From Mucilaginibacter terrenus (lineage in GTDB: Bacteria > Bacteroidota > Bacteroidia > Sphingobacteriales > Sphingobacteriaceae), in assembly GCF_003432065.1 (NCBI RefSeq), contig NZ_QWDE01000003.1:310001-374000 (forward strand): a stretch of 64,000 nucleotides of DNA. The letters are read 5' to 3'. This document shows, piece after piece, positions 16,495 to 25,920 of the stretch. A program made the translations under genes and the position numbers. A model generated the notes under the pieces. It had not been told where the DNA came from, ran no database searches, and worked only from the letters and a program-made list of their open reading frames with translations. How positions within the stretch are numbered: the first letter of the stretch is position 1; the number at the start of each line of letters is the position of its first letter.

Positions 16495-16506
16495 GCCGCT
16501 AATACC

Positions 16507-16947
16507 ATGCAAGTAATCATCAACATAGCTATTGTGCTTCTTACCATTTCAATAATGGAGCTGGCGTCGTGGGCTATGCATAAGTATTTTTTTCATGGGC
16601 CGCTCTGGTTCATACACAAGACACACCATCAGCAGCGCCACGGCTGGTTTGAGCTTAATGATCTTTTTAGCATCGGCTTTGCCGTCCTTGCTTTGTGGCT
16701 GATGTGGGTGGGCCACGTAAGCCTCGATTACCGTTTCTGGATCGGTGCCGGCATTAGCACCTATGGCACTATCTACTTCATCTTTCACGACTGGTTCATC
16801 CACAACCGCTTTAAGGCATTTAAAAGCAATAACCGTTACTTGTCAGCCATTCGGCGGGCGCATAAGATCCATCACAAATCAACAGAAAAGAACCCTTCAG
16901 AGGAGTTCGGGTTATTGGTGGTTGGTAAAAAGTGGTTTAAGCAGTAA
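16507..16947 (+). CDS. crtZ: beta-carotene hydroxylase (CrtZ)
   Basis: Di-iron membrane hydroxylase adding 3-hydroxyl groups to beta-ionone rings to give zeaxanthin. The 146-residue protein has the full histidine set: HKYFFHG, HKTHHQQRHG, HDWFIHNR and HKIHH, with hydrophobic stretches at the N-terminus and centre. It belongs to the fatty acid hydroxylase/sterol desaturase superfamily. It is separated by 3 kb from the other crt genes. Confidence 0.92.
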   Translation: MQVIINIAIVLLTISIMELASWAMHKYFFHGPLWFIHKTHHQQRHGWFELNDLFSIGFAVLALWLMWVGHVSLDYRFWIGAGISTYGTIYFIFHDWFIHNRFKAFKSNNRYLSAIRRAHKIHHKSTEKNPSEEFGLLVVGKKWFKQ

Positions 16948-16975
16948 AGGCCATTTTAATAATGGTACAGGCATT

Positions 16976-17614
16976 TTAAAGATTAGCGGGCCTTGTCCTG
17001 TTTATTTTAAATTTAGGGTACACGCGCTTTATAGGATTGCTTTTACTGATATTGTTCCACTCTTCAATTATAGCAGAGGCATTGTTAAATAGTTCTTCCC
17101 ATTGTGATGAATTGTCCAGAAACGCGTCAATCGGGTCATCTGCTGAATAAACGTCATGGTTAGTCAAAATATGAAATTTAATGTGACCCGGTAGTAACTC
17201 GCCTTTATTATTCCTTCGCATTCGTGCATAATGGTATTGTGCTGCAGTGATTGCAGCAAGGGCTGTTGTTGTTAAGCTGCTGTTTTCTTTATCAGAGACA
17301 TGTTTACGCGGGTTTATGCTGTTATAAAGCCAAACTTCACCAGTGCTAAAAGCTACAATCGATTGTATTGCAGTTCCGGTATGCATTTCCATGATTATTC
17401 CGAAAGCCGTTTCTGTGTTGGTTGGAAACATAACTCCAAGATCTGTCGGAGTTAAAGCAAAGGTTTGTTCTCGCAGGTCTAAATAAGTATCATAATTAAT
17501 ATCAGCAATCTCTTTATCCACCTGCCGGTATTTCCATTTAAGATAATAGTTATTTATAATCCTTCCGAAGTGGAAAAGCAATATGGCACCAATTGGCCAG
17601 TACTCTTCTTTCAT
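16976..17614 (-). CDS. uncharacterised protein, 212 residues
   Basis: I recognise no family. The N-terminus (PIGAILLFHFGRIINNYYL, about 6-24) is moderately hydrophobic and could be an anchor; the rest is soluble with a Thr/Ala-rich central region and a basic C-terminus. It is convergent with crtZ (28 bases apart) and divergent from the glycosyltransferase gene at 17709. Coding is supported by length and by fitting neatly between neighbours. Confidence 0.7.
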   Translation of the reverse strand: MKEEYWPIGAILLFHFGRIINNYYLKWKYRQVDKEIADINYDTYLDLREQTFALTPTDLGVMFPTNTETAFGIIMEMHTGTAIQSIVAFSTGEVWLYNSINPRKHVSDKENSSLTTTALAAITAAQYHYARMRRNNKGELLPGHIKFHILTNHDVYSADDPIDAFLDNSSQWEELFNNASAIIEEWNNISKSNPIKRVYPKFKINRTRPANL

Positions 17615-17708
17615 TACTAATACTGTTTAGAGTAGTAAACTAACAAAATATTGGCCTGAACATCCATTTATCTGCTTTTTTATTTGTGCGAAAACTACCT
17701 TTACTGCC

Positions 17709-18689
17709 ATGAATATCCTCCTGATAAACAACACCCGCATCCCTGCTACAAAGTATGGAGGCACCGAACGTATGGTGTGGTGGCTGGGCCGCGAACTGGT
17801 GAGATTGGGGCATAAAGTTACTTACCTGGTGGGAGCCGGTTCGCTATGTTCTTTCGCCAAAGTACTTACCTACAACCCGGCAGCAGACATAAACAGCCAG
17901 ATACCAGATGATGTAGACGTTGTGCACTTCCAGTTCCAGGTGCAGGGATTTACCAAAAAGCCGTACATAGTCACGGTGAACGATAATCCCGGCGGGCACC
18001 CGCTTGACAGAAACTCGGTATTTGTATCCGGCAATCACGCCGCACGGCACGGTGCAACTGCATTTGTTTATAATGGCTTAGATAGTGCTGATTATCCTAT
18101 ACCCGATCTTAAAGGCAAGCGCAACTATTTCCATTTTTTGGCAAAGGCAGCCTGGCGGGTCAAGAACGTGAAAGGAGCTATTGATGTTGCCACTATAAGC
18201 AAAAACAAACTGGTTGTATTGGGCGGGACACGGCTAAATATCAAAATGGGCTTCAGATTCACACCAAATCTAAATGTCAGCTTTAAAGGTATGGTGGATG
18301 ACCAACAAAAAGCTGCCTTGATGAACAATTCCAAAGGCCTTATCTACCCCGTGCGCTGGAACGAACCTTTTGGTATTGCTATTACCGAGAGCCTGTATTT
18401 TGGCTGCCCGGTTTTCGGCACGCCTTACGGCTCGCTGCCGGAGTTGGTGCCTTCGGATGTTGGTTTCCTTTCGAACAGCAAACACGAACTTGCAGAGGCA
18501 ATGAAGAACGCAGACAGTTACAACAGGCAACGTTGCCATCAGTACGTTATGGACAACTTTAACATCACCAAAATGGCCAATGAGTACCTGAAGCTTTATG
18601 AGGCAGTAGCACATGGTGCTACAATAAATAAAAACAATCCTGTTTTGCAGGAACAAAATCCGCCAAAGTTTTTGCCCTGGGTAGATTGA
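17709..18689 (+). CDS. glycosyltransferase, GT4-like (GT-B fold)
   Basis: A 326-residue GT-B protein. The N-terminal domain starts MNILLINNTRIPATKYGGTE with a glycine-rich acceptor-side loop; the C-terminal donor domain has PVRWNEPFGIAITESLYFGCPVFGTPYGSLPELV (about residues 213-246), the E-x7-E motif of family 4. Donor and acceptor are unknown. It lies alone upstream of murB (49 bases). Confidence 0.88.
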   Translation: MNILLINNTRIPATKYGGTERMVWWLGRELVRLGHKVTYLVGAGSLCSFAKVLTYNPAADINSQIPDDVDVVHFQFQVQGFTKKPYIVTVNDNPGGHPLDRNSVFVSGNHAARHGATAFVYNGLDSADYPIPDLKGKRNYFHFLAKAAWRVKNVKGAIDVATISKNKLVVLGGTRLNIKMGFRFTPNLNVSFKGMVDDQQKAALMNNSKGLIYPVRWNEPFGIAITESLYFGCPVFGTPYGSLPELVPSDVGFLSNSKHELAEAMKNADSYNRQRCHQYVMDNFNITKMANEYLKLYEAVAHGATINKNNPVLQEQNPPKFLPWVD

Positions 18690-18738
18690 TTGTAGGCTAA
18701 GGCATTGCCATATCTTATATTTTTCCGAAATTCGGCCC

Positions 18739-19758
18739 ATGCTGCAAATACAGGAAAACGTCTCGCTAAAAAATTTCAACACCTTTGGTATAGAGGCAAG
18801 CGCCCGCTACTTTGCAGAGATAAGCCACCCTGAAGAACTTACAGAGCTTTTTGCCGACCCGCAATGGCATACAGTTCCGCGCCTGGTTATGGGCGGTGGC
18901 AGCAATATGCTTTTAGTAAACAACTTTGATGGCATTGTTATCCGCCTGAACATTCGTGGTATTGAACACCGCATCAGCCATGATGATGTTGTTGTTGAAG
19001 CCGGCGCAGGCGAGGTTTGGAATGACCTCGTTAACTACTGCGTAGATCATGGCTTTGCCGGAATGGAAAACCTCAGTCTTATTCCTGGTTCGGTGGGCGC
19101 ATCCCCTATCCAAAATATTGGCGCATATGGAATAGAGTTAAAAGATATATTTGAGAGCTGCACTGCATTCGAGCTATCAACAGGCGAGTTTCGCAACTTT
19201 ACTAAGAAAGAATGCAAGTTCGGTTATCGCGAAAGTGTTTTTAAGGGTGAGTTGGCTGGGCAATTCATTATTACTTCCGTTAAGTTCGGGCTTTCCCTCA
19301 TACCAAACCTCAACCTAAAGTATGGTGCTATCGAGCAGGAGTTGGCAGCTCGCGGCATCATTTCGCCAACACTTAAAGATGTATCCCAGGTAGTATCGCA
19401 CATTCGGGTTTCTAAACTGCCGGATCCGTCTACCATTGGTAACGCAGGCAGCTTTTTTAAAAACCCGGTGATCAGCGCGGAGGCTTTCGGTCCGATTCAG
19501 CAAAAATTTCCGAATATCGTAAATTTTCCAGCAGGTGACGGACAGGTTAAACTTGCTGCTGGCTGGTTAATAGAACAGTGCGGATGGAAGGGTAAAACAG
19601 TTGGGCATACAGGCACCTGGAAGAACCAAGCCCTTGTGCTGGTTAACCACGGCGGAGCCACAGGCAACGAAGTGTACAACCTTTCGTCGCAAATCATAGA
19701 CAGTGTGTACACTAAATTTGGCGTTACGCTACAACGCGAAGTCAATATTATTAGTTAA
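18739..19758 (+). CDS. murB: UDP-N-acetylenolpyruvoylglucosamine reductase (MurB)
   Basis: FAD/NADPH enzyme making UDP-MurNAc for peptidoglycan. The 339-residue protein is the type I (E. coli-like) form: VMGGGSNMLL FAD-binding loop, LSLIPGSVGASPIQNIGAYG, the GYRESVFK loop, and NAGSFFKNP containing the catalytic serine. A C-terminal substrate domain follows. Confidence 0.96.
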   Translation: MLQIQENVSLKNFNTFGIEASARYFAEISHPEELTELFADPQWHTVPRLVMGGGSNMLLVNNFDGIVIRLNIRGIEHRISHDDVVVEAGAGEVWNDLVNYCVDHGFAGMENLSLIPGSVGASPIQNIGAYGIELKDIFESCTAFELSTGEFRNFTKKECKFGYRESVFKGELAGQFIITSVKFGLSLIPNLNLKYGAIEQELAARGIISPTLKDVSQVVSHIRVSKLPDPSTIGNAGSFFKNPVISAEAFGPIQQKFPNIVNFPAGDGQVKLAAGWLIEQCGWKGKTVGHTGTWKNQALVLVNHGGATGNEVYNLSSQIIDSVYTKFGVTLQREVNIIS

Positions 19759-19943
19759 TAACTTTACCCTGAAAGATATTTAACTAAATACCTGTGTCAT
19801 AATGCATTAAATTGCATCTTTTTTAAAACAAATTCAATTTCTCCAAAAAAGATTTATTTGTCGCTTGTTAAGCATTTTTAAACCTGTTTATCAGTCACTT
19901 ACGCCGCAGCCACAAGCTTTTCTTTTGCAAGAACTCAATCCCT

Positions 19944-19961
19944 AACAAGCAGTAGCTTGTT
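19944..19961. repeat. small inverted repeat upstream of the sigma factor gene
   Basis: AACAAGC-AGTA-GCTTGTT, perfect seven-base arms, in the 272-base murB-sigma gap about 70 bases before the sigma factor ATG. It has no T-run; an operator or mRNA hairpin are both possible. Confidence 0.4.
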
Positions 19962-20030
19962 CATCTTATTGTACACGGTTGGCATAATGGTATCATGTTT
20001 GAATAAAACTTAATACAAAACATTAACAGA

Positions 20031-20570
20031 ATGACAAAGATTGAGTTTAACACCCTGGTATTACGTCAAGCAAGTTCATTAAGGTCTTATGCCTTACACT
20101 TCACACATGACGCCGACGACGCAAACGACCTTGTTCAGGATACAATGTTGAAAGCCATCACTTATTACAATAAGTTTAAAGAAGGCACAAACCTGAAAGG
20201 CTGGTTGTATACCATTATGAAGAACACCTTCATAAACAACTACCGCCGTTTTGTTAAAATGAGCACTTTTGTTACCAAGAGCGACGAGATCTCTTCTCCA
20301 AACCTTGTTTTCAGTTCAACTAAAAATCAAGGCGAATCAAAGTTTGTGATGGATGATATTAAAAGAGCGCTGGACCGCTTGCCATCTGATTACTACGTGC
20401 CGTTTACAATGTATTTTGAAGGCCACAAATATCATGAGATTGCAGACCACTTAACTATCCCTATTGGTACTGTAAAAACCCGTATCCACGTTGCACGCAA
20501 GCTGCTTAAGAAAAATTTGAAAGCTTATGACAACGGTGTTGCAAAGCCGGTTTACGCAGAAAACGAATAA
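20031..20570 (+). CDS. ECF-type RNA polymerase sigma factor
   Basis: A 179-residue sigma-70 family protein with region 2 (HDADDANDLVQDTMLKAI, then GWLYTIMKNTFINNYR, about residues 25-75) and region 4 helix-turn-helix (EIADHLTIPIGTVKTRIHVARKLLKK, about 138-163). No anti-sigma factor gene is adjacent; the gene is monocistronic with its own terminator. This form is widespread and often single in Bacteroidota. Confidence 0.93.
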   Translation: MTKIEFNTLVLRQASSLRSYALHFTHDADDANDLVQDTMLKAITYYNKFKEGTNLKGWLYTIMKNTFINNYRRFVKMSTFVTKSDEISSPNLVFSSTKNQGESKFVMDDIKRALDRLPSDYYVPFTMYFEGHKYHEIADHLTIPIGTVKTRIHVARKLLKKNLKAYDNGVAKPVYAENE

Positions 20571-20597
20571 GCAAATAAACTCAACATATATATAAAG

Positions 20598-20624
20598 AAC
20601 CCGCCCTACGGCGGGTTTCTTTGT
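20598..20624 (+). terminator. rho-independent terminator after the sigma factor gene
   Basis: AACCCGCC-CTAC-GGCGGGTT perfect stem followed by a T-rich tail. Confidence 0.88.
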
Positions 20625-20750
20625 TTTACACCTGCCTATTTTCTATCCGCTTATAGCTACATTCTACCCTGTTTGTAACAGCTTTATACGCCATTGGCAT
20701 ATTGCTGATATAATTTTTAAATTACGCTCGTTAATCAACATCGCAGCGAA

Positions 20751-22616
20751 ATGAAAAAACTCTTCTCATTACTTTTATTAATAGTCGGCGTATACAGCAG
20801 CACTTTTGCGCAAAGCAGCTGGGTGCAGGAACATTACACTAAAAAGGACGTGTATATCACCATGCGCGATGGTGTCAAACTCTTTACATCTATCTACACG
20901 CCAAAAGACGCTTCGGCGAAAACAAAGTACCCAATGATGATGCAGCGTACCTGCTACAGCATTGCGCCTTATGGCGAGGGTAAATACCCGGGTTCTCTGG
21001 GGCCATCAAAATACATGATGAACGAGGGTTACATTTTTGTTTACCAGGATGTACGCGGTCGGTACAAAAGCGAAGGCACCTGGACCAACATGACCCCGGT
21101 TATAGATAACAAGAAAGGCAAAACCGATGTTGATGAAGGATCTGACACTTACGACACTATCGACTGGTTGGTAAAAAACGTTCAGTTTAACAACGGCCGG
21201 GTTGGCCAGTGGGGTATTAGCTATCCGGGCTTTTACACTGCGGCAGGCATCCTAAGCAACCACCCTGCTCTAAAAGCATCATCGCCACAGGCTCCTATAT
21301 CAGATTTCTTCTTTGATGATTTTCACCATAATGGCGCGTTGCTTGAAAGCTATTTCTTTACTTACCCTGTATTTGGTGTACAAAAGAAAGATACCACAAG
21401 CAAAGCATGGTACACCAGCCAGATGTTCAACGCGGGTACCAAAGACGGATACCAATTCCTGCTGGATATGGGCCCGTTGAGCAATGCAGATAAATACTAT
21501 AAAGACAATTTTTACTGGCAGGAAACCATTAATCATCCCAGCTATGATGAGTTTTGGCAGAAACGCGGCTTATTGAAACACTATAACAAAGTTAAGCCTG
21601 CAGTAATGCTGGTAGGCGGCTGGTTTGATGCAGAGGACCTTACAGGGCCTCTGGCTATTTATAAAACCATCGAGAAGAAAGATCCGAGTGCTTATAACAC
21701 CATTGTAATGGGTCCTTTCGGTCATGGTCGCTGGTCGCGCGAAACCGGGCACACCATGCACAGCAATGTGTACTTTGGCGATAGCATTGCTACTTTCTAC
21801 CAAACCAACATCGAACAAAAATTCTTTAACCACTTCCTGAAAGGCAATGGCGATAAAAATAGCGGCCTGCCCGAAGCATATATGTTTAATACCGGCAGTA
21901 AGGAATGGAAAACATTTGACAAATGGCCCTCTCCTGCCGCTGCACACGTAAAGTTCTATTTAAACAATGATGGCAAACTGGCCAGCACCGCCCCTGCAGC
22001 ACAAGGATCGGTAAGCTATGTAAGTGATCCTTTAAAACCAGTACCGTATACTGAGGACAACAGCACCACCATGGGCTTTACTCCGCACAATTATATGAGT
22101 GAGGACCAGCGTTTTGCCGGTCGCCGACCCGATGTATTAGTGTACCAAACAGACGTATTAACGGAGGACATGACCCTCGGCGGCGAGATCATGGCTAATC
22201 TTAAAATTGCCAGCACAACCACTGATGCAGATTTCTTCGTAAAGCTTATAGACGTATATCCGCCAAATGAGCCTAACAACCCCTACATGCCTAATAAGAG
22301 TATTATCCTGAGCAACTACCAGCAAATGGTACGTAGCGAGATAATGCCGGCGCGTTTCCGAAAAAGCTTCGAAAAACCTGAAGCCTTGGTCGCTAACCAA
22401 AAAACGGATGTTAACTTCCGGCTGCAGGATGTGCTGCATACCTTTAAAAAGGGACACCGTATTATGATACAGGTACAAAGCACCGCGTTCCCTCTGTTTG
22501 CCCGTAACCCACAGAAGTTTGTTGACAACCCGTACAAAGCTGCTGAAAGCGACTACATTAAAGCAACAGAAACCGTTTACAACGATAGCTTTATTGATGT
22601 GGAGGTGTTGAAGTAA
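20751..22616 (+). CDS. secreted CocE/NonD-family hydrolase (S15-like)
   Basis: A 621-residue exported alpha/beta-hydrolase with signal peptide MKKLFSLLLLIVGVYSSTFA-Q (cleavage about 20/21). The triad is visible: S157 in WGISYPG, D293 in GGWFDAED, H325 in FGHGRWSR. A cap lies inside the hydrolase domain and a C-terminal jelly-roll (about 400-620) completes the X-Pro dipeptidyl-peptidase/CocE layout. Alpha-amino-acid ester hydrolases and glutaryl acylases share this form; the substrate cannot be read from sequence. Periplasmic or secreted. Confidence 0.93.
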   Translation: MKKLFSLLLLIVGVYSSTFAQSSWVQEHYTKKDVYITMRDGVKLFTSIYTPKDASAKTKYPMMMQRTCYSIAPYGEGKYPGSLGPSKYMMNEGYIFVYQDVRGRYKSEGTWTNMTPVIDNKKGKTDVDEGSDTYDTIDWLVKNVQFNNGRVGQWGISYPGFYTAAGILSNHPALKASSPQAPISDFFFDDFHHNGALLESYFFTYPVFGVQKKDTTSKAWYTSQMFNAGTKDGYQFLLDMGPLSNADKYYKDNFYWQETINHPSYDEFWQKRGLLKHYNKVKPAVMLVGGWFDAEDLTGPLAIYKTIEKKDPSAYNTIVMGPFGHGRWSRETGHTMHSNVYFGDSIATFYQTNIEQKFFNHFLKGNGDKNSGLPEAYMFNTGSKEWKTFDKWPSPAAAHVKFYLNNDGKLASTAPAAQGSVSYVSDPLKPVPYTEDNSTTMGFTPHNYMSEDQRFAGRRPDVLVYQTDVLTEDMTLGGEIMANLKIASTTTDADFFVKLIDVYPPNEPNNPYMPNKSIILSNYQQMVRSEIMPARFRKSFEKPEALVANQKTDVNFRLQDVLHTFKKGHRIMIQVQSTAFPLFARNPQKFVDNPYKAAESDYIKATETVYNDSFIDVEVLK

Positions 22617-22623
22617 ACTTGTC

Positions 22624-22649
22624 TAACCCTCCCCTAAAGGGGAGGGTTA
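22624..22649. repeat. perfect CCCCTAAAGGGG palindrome
   Basis: Twelve-base arms TAACCCTCCCCT and AGGGGAGGGTTA around AA; same family as the palindromes in the leu operon. It starts eight bases after the hydrolase stop and could serve as its terminator, though the tail has few T's. Confidence 0.8.
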
Positions 22650-22660
22650 AAACACCTGCC

Positions 22661-23277
22661 ATGTCAAAAATACTCTGTTCATTAATAACACTACTATTTT
22701 TGCAAACATTATCTGCACAGGTAAAAACAACTGTTATCAGTAAAAATGCTATACCTGCTTCCATCAAGTATTCAGGCCATGTTATAAATGCCGTAAACTT
22801 TACAGATGAAGCTGGCCGACATTTAGTGATAACCACAGAAACAGGAGAAAAGCAGGCCAAATCAGGTGAGGAAAGCTACCGGGAGGCTGCTTTATACGCT
22901 TATGGCTATACTTTAAACAAAGGTGCTTATCATCTTGATTGGAAAGTACAAGACTTTGTAATGAATGCCCGGTAGACATTAGTGCAAACTACGTTCCCGG
23001 AAGCTTTTCAGTTACTGATCTGGACAAGGACAACATTGCTGAAGTATGGCTGATGTACAAAACCGCCTGCCGCGGCGATGTAAGCCCGAGCGATATGAAA
23101 ATCATCATGTATGAGGGCGGCAAGAAATATGCCGTCAGGGGTACCAACAAAATTAAAGTGGGCGAAAAAATTTATGAAGGCGGCGCATACACTACAGACG
23201 AGGCCTTCAAAACTGGTCCGCTGGTATTTGCGAAATATGCTGCTACTCTTTGGAAAAAGAATTTATTATCGAATTGA
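22661..23277 (+). pseudogene. frameshifted exported protein, M949_RS01915-like
   Basis: The first frame starts MSKILCSLITLLFLQTLSAQ (signal peptide) and stops at 22973-22975 after HLDWKVQDFVMNAR. The second frame continues the family: CPVDISANYVPG, SVTDLDKDNIAEVWLMYKTACRGDVSPSDMKIIMYEGG, to 23277. Adding one base after ...GACTTTGT would read D-F-V-N-E-C-P, so a one-base deletion in an A-run near 22960 is the simplest explanation. The second part resembles the M949_RS01915 surface-polysaccharide-related family (recognised from memory, moderate certainty). A sequencing error is possible. Confidence 0.75.
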
Positions 23278-23296
23278 AAATAGTACATCAATAAGA

Positions 23297-24964
23297 ATGA
23301 AAATTAAGAATATAGTAGCTGCGCTGGCCCTTTTAATTGCTGGTATCAACTTTACGGCCCATGCCCAGCTCGGCACGAAAAAAGAAGTGTTTACCCGAGC
23401 CGACACGTTGAGGGGATCGCTTACTACACCACTGCGTACCTGTTACGACATTAACTATTATCACCTGGATATTAAGTTTGATATCCCGAACAAATTCATC
23501 AGTGGCAACGTATTGTTCAAATTTACAGCAGTGAGTGACTTTACCAAACTGCAGTTTGATCTTTGGAACAATCTTAAGCTGGAGAAGGTGGTGTATAAAG
23601 GAAAAGAGTTGCCATTTACCCGGGAGTTCAACGCCGTTTTTATAACCTTTCCACAAACGGTAAGTAAGGGCAGTAAAGAACAGTTTACCGTGTACTATTC
23701 AGGCAATCCGGTGGTTGCTAAACGCGCCCCCTGGGACGGCGGTATACAATGGGCAATCGATTCGCTTGGCAAGCCGCAGGTTGCAACTGCCTGCCAGGGT
23801 ATGGGTGCCAGTGTATGGTGGCCTACCAAAGATGTGCAGGATGATGAAGTTGACAGCGCACTCATCAGTATAACAGCTCCCGCTGAGTTGAAGGATGTAT
23901 CAAACGGTCGCCTGCGTAAAGTAACCAAGTTAAAAGACGGCTCTTCTCGGTTCGACTGGTTTGTTTCACAACCCATAAACAACTACAACATTGAAGCTAA
24001 TATTGGCGACTATGCACATTATTCCAGTGTTTACCAGGGGGAAAAAGGAAAGCTTACAATGGACTTTTGGCCGCTTAGCTACAACCTGGAGAAAGCTAAG
24101 AAACAATGGGGCCTGGATGCGCCAAGAATGCTGAAATCTTTTGAGTATTGGTTTGGGCCTTACCCTTTTTATGAGGACGGCTACAAGTTGATAGAAACAC
24201 CTCACCTGGGTATGGAGCACCAAAGCGGCACCGCTTACGGTAACCATTACCGCAATGGTTACTTGGGGCGCGACCTATCCGGAACCGGCTGGGGAATGAA
24301 ATGGGATTTTATTGTAGTGCACGAGAGCGGCCACGAGTGGTTTGGCAACAACATCACCAGTAAAGATCTCGCCGATATGTGGATACACGAAAGCTTTACC
24401 AACTATAGCGAATCGTTGTTTATTGAGACGTTTTACGGTAAGCCTGCCGGGCAGGAATACGTGCACGGCACGCGCATGAACATCCAGAACGATGCGCCTA
24501 TCCTCGGAGCTTACGGCGTTAATAAAGAAGGCAGTGGCGACATGTACTACAAGGGTGGCAACATGCTCAACATGATCCGCACCATTATCAATGATGACGA
24601 AAAATGGCGCGGCATCCTTCGGGGGCTTAACAAAACTTTTTACCATCAAACCGTTACTTACGACCAAATTGTCAACTACATAAACCAGGAAAGCGGCATC
24701 AATCTAACGCCTGTATTTGAGCAGTACCTGAAGCACCCTAAGCTGCCAATACTTGAGTTCATGACCTTACAAGGCAAGCTCACCGCCCGCTGGATAGCAG
24801 ACGTTGATACATTTAACATGCCGGTGCGCGTACGCGTTAAAGGCGGCGAGTACAAGTTTATTAAGCCGCGCACGCGCTTCACCCCTGTCGATCTTGATGG
24901 AGCCACTAAAGACAATATTGAAGTGGATACTTTCAACTTCTATATCGGCACATTGGTGGAATAA
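23297..24964 (+). CDS. secreted M1-family metallopeptidase
   Basis: A 555-residue zinc aminopeptidase-like protein. The signal peptide is MKIKNIVAALALLIAGINFTAHA-Q; this fixes the start at 23297 rather than an upstream ATG inside the preceding frame. The N-terminal beta domain is followed by GMEHQSGTAYG (exopeptidase-like GAMEN position, altered) and the zinc site H342-E343-x2-H346 with E365 (HExxH-x18-E). The C-terminal HEAT-like domain of large M1 enzymes is absent, usual for this Bacteroidota form. A terminator follows. Confidence 0.93.
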   Translation: MKIKNIVAALALLIAGINFTAHAQLGTKKEVFTRADTLRGSLTTPLRTCYDINYYHLDIKFDIPNKFISGNVLFKFTAVSDFTKLQFDLWNNLKLEKVVYKGKELPFTREFNAVFITFPQTVSKGSKEQFTVYYSGNPVVAKRAPWDGGIQWAIDSLGKPQVATACQGMGASVWWPTKDVQDDEVDSALISITAPAELKDVSNGRLRKVTKLKDGSSRFDWFVSQPINNYNIEANIGDYAHYSSVYQGEKGKLTMDFWPLSYNLEKAKKQWGLDAPRMLKSFEYWFGPYPFYEDGYKLIETPHLGMEHQSGTAYGNHYRNGYLGRDLSGTGWGMKWDFIVVHESGHEWFGNNITSKDLADMWIHESFTNYSESLFIETFYGKPAGQEYVHGTRMNIQNDAPILGAYGVNKEGSGDMYYKGGNMLNMIRTIINDDEKWRGILRGLNKTFYHQTVTYDQIVNYINQESGINLTPVFEQYLKHPKLPILEFMTLQGKLTARWIADVDTFNMPVRVRVKGGEYKFIKPRTRFTPVDLDGATKDNIEVDTFNFYIGTLVE

Positions 24965-24983
24965 CTGCTATATTTTGATAAAC

Positions 24984-25023
24984 ACGACCCGTAAGATCCC
25001 CATTTTACGGGTCGTGCTTTTTT
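24984..25023 (+). terminator. rho-independent terminator after the M1 peptidase gene
   Basis: Perfect 11-base arms ACGACCCGTAA (24984-24994) and TTACGGGTCGT (25005-25015), then GCTTTTTTA. Confidence 0.88.
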
Positions 25024-25152
25024 AGTGTGGTTTCTGCAGGTTTCGGACAGGCGTATAACTCTCCGGATATTAGCTTGTTCAAATATATTTTAGCCGGGGG
25101 TGCAACTAATTGTATGTAGCCGGCGTCTAATACATCAAACAACACTAAAACC

Positions 25153-25851
25153 ATGAGATCAATAAAAAAACTAATACTGGCAGCCGCGTTGGTTGCTGTA
25201 AACGGCCTTGCAATGGCCAATACCGAAGATCGTCATCTGTCTGGCTTCAACGGAGTTAACGTAGGCGGATCATTTGATGTTTATATCACTCAGGGCTCTA
25301 CTGAATCAGTTAAGGTAGATGCGCCTTCAGATATCATCGGTCGCATTGTAACCGAAGTTGAAGGCGGCACTTTAAAAATATACACTAAGCGTGACGAGAA
25401 CAACAATTGGAGCTGGCACAATAAGAAGGTGGTTGTTTATGTGTCGATAAAAGATATAAATAATATTACATTGGCAGGCTCCGGAGATGTGTTCTTTAAA
25501 GAAGGCATCCGTGCTAACAACTTAAAAATCAGGCTAAGTGGCTCTGGTGACATTACCGGTAAACTTGACGTTAGTAACCTGGAGAGCAGCATAGCCGGCA
25601 GTGGTGACATTACCGTAAGCGGCAGCGCTGATGTATCATCAGTAAGTGTAGTTGGTAGCGGCGATTATACTGGTCAGAACCTGGTAACTAAAAATACATC
25701 GGTAAAAGTTGCCGGCAGCGGCGATGCACGGGTAAATGTATCTGAAAAGTTAGATGCCTCTGTAGTTGGAAGCGGTGATGTACACTACACCGGTTCTGTA
25801 AAGAATATTAACAGCTCAAAAGCTGGAAGTGGCAGTGTAAGCCGTATGTAA
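25153..25851 (+). CDS. exported DUF2807 (head GIN domain) protein with GSGD repeats
   Basis: A 232-residue protein with signal peptide (1-22, ending LAMA) and a DUF2807 auto-transporter-adhesin-like domain (FNGVNVGGSFDVYITQG...). The tetrapeptide GSGD recurs at residues 109, 130, 149, 168, 188 and 206, with GSGS at 225: a period of 18-21 residues, as expected for rungs of a beta-helix. The function of the family is unknown; periplasmic or surface location is inferred. Confidence 0.92.
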   Translation: MRSIKKLILAAALVAVNGLAMANTEDRHLSGFNGVNVGGSFDVYITQGSTESVKVDAPSDIIGRIVTEVEGGTLKIYTKRDENNNWSWHNKKVVVYVSIKDINNITLAGSGDVFFKEGIRANNLKIRLSGSGDITGKLDVSNLESSIAGSGDITVSGSADVSSVSVVGSGDYTGQNLVTKNTSVKVAGSGDARVNVSEKLDASVVGSGDVHYTGSVKNINSSKAGSGSVSRM

Positions 25852-25870
25852 CAGCTTTTTAGCTATAAAA

Positions 25871-25913
25871 AGAAAGGCCCTTCGAAATTTCGAAGGGCCT
25901 TTCTTTTTATTTT
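25871..25913. terminator. bidirectional terminator between the DUF2807 gene and trxA
   Basis: A perfect 34-base palindrome (25871-25904; arms start AGAAAGGCCCTTCG) with a T-run on the + side and A's on the other, placed between two convergent genes. Confidence 0.9.
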
Positions 25914-25920
25914 ATGTGGG

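Noticed and set aside
19759-20030. Possible RNA gene in the murB-sigma gap
   Set aside because: Only a seven-base inverted repeat is seen; no tRNA-like fold or conserved RNA motif was recognised.
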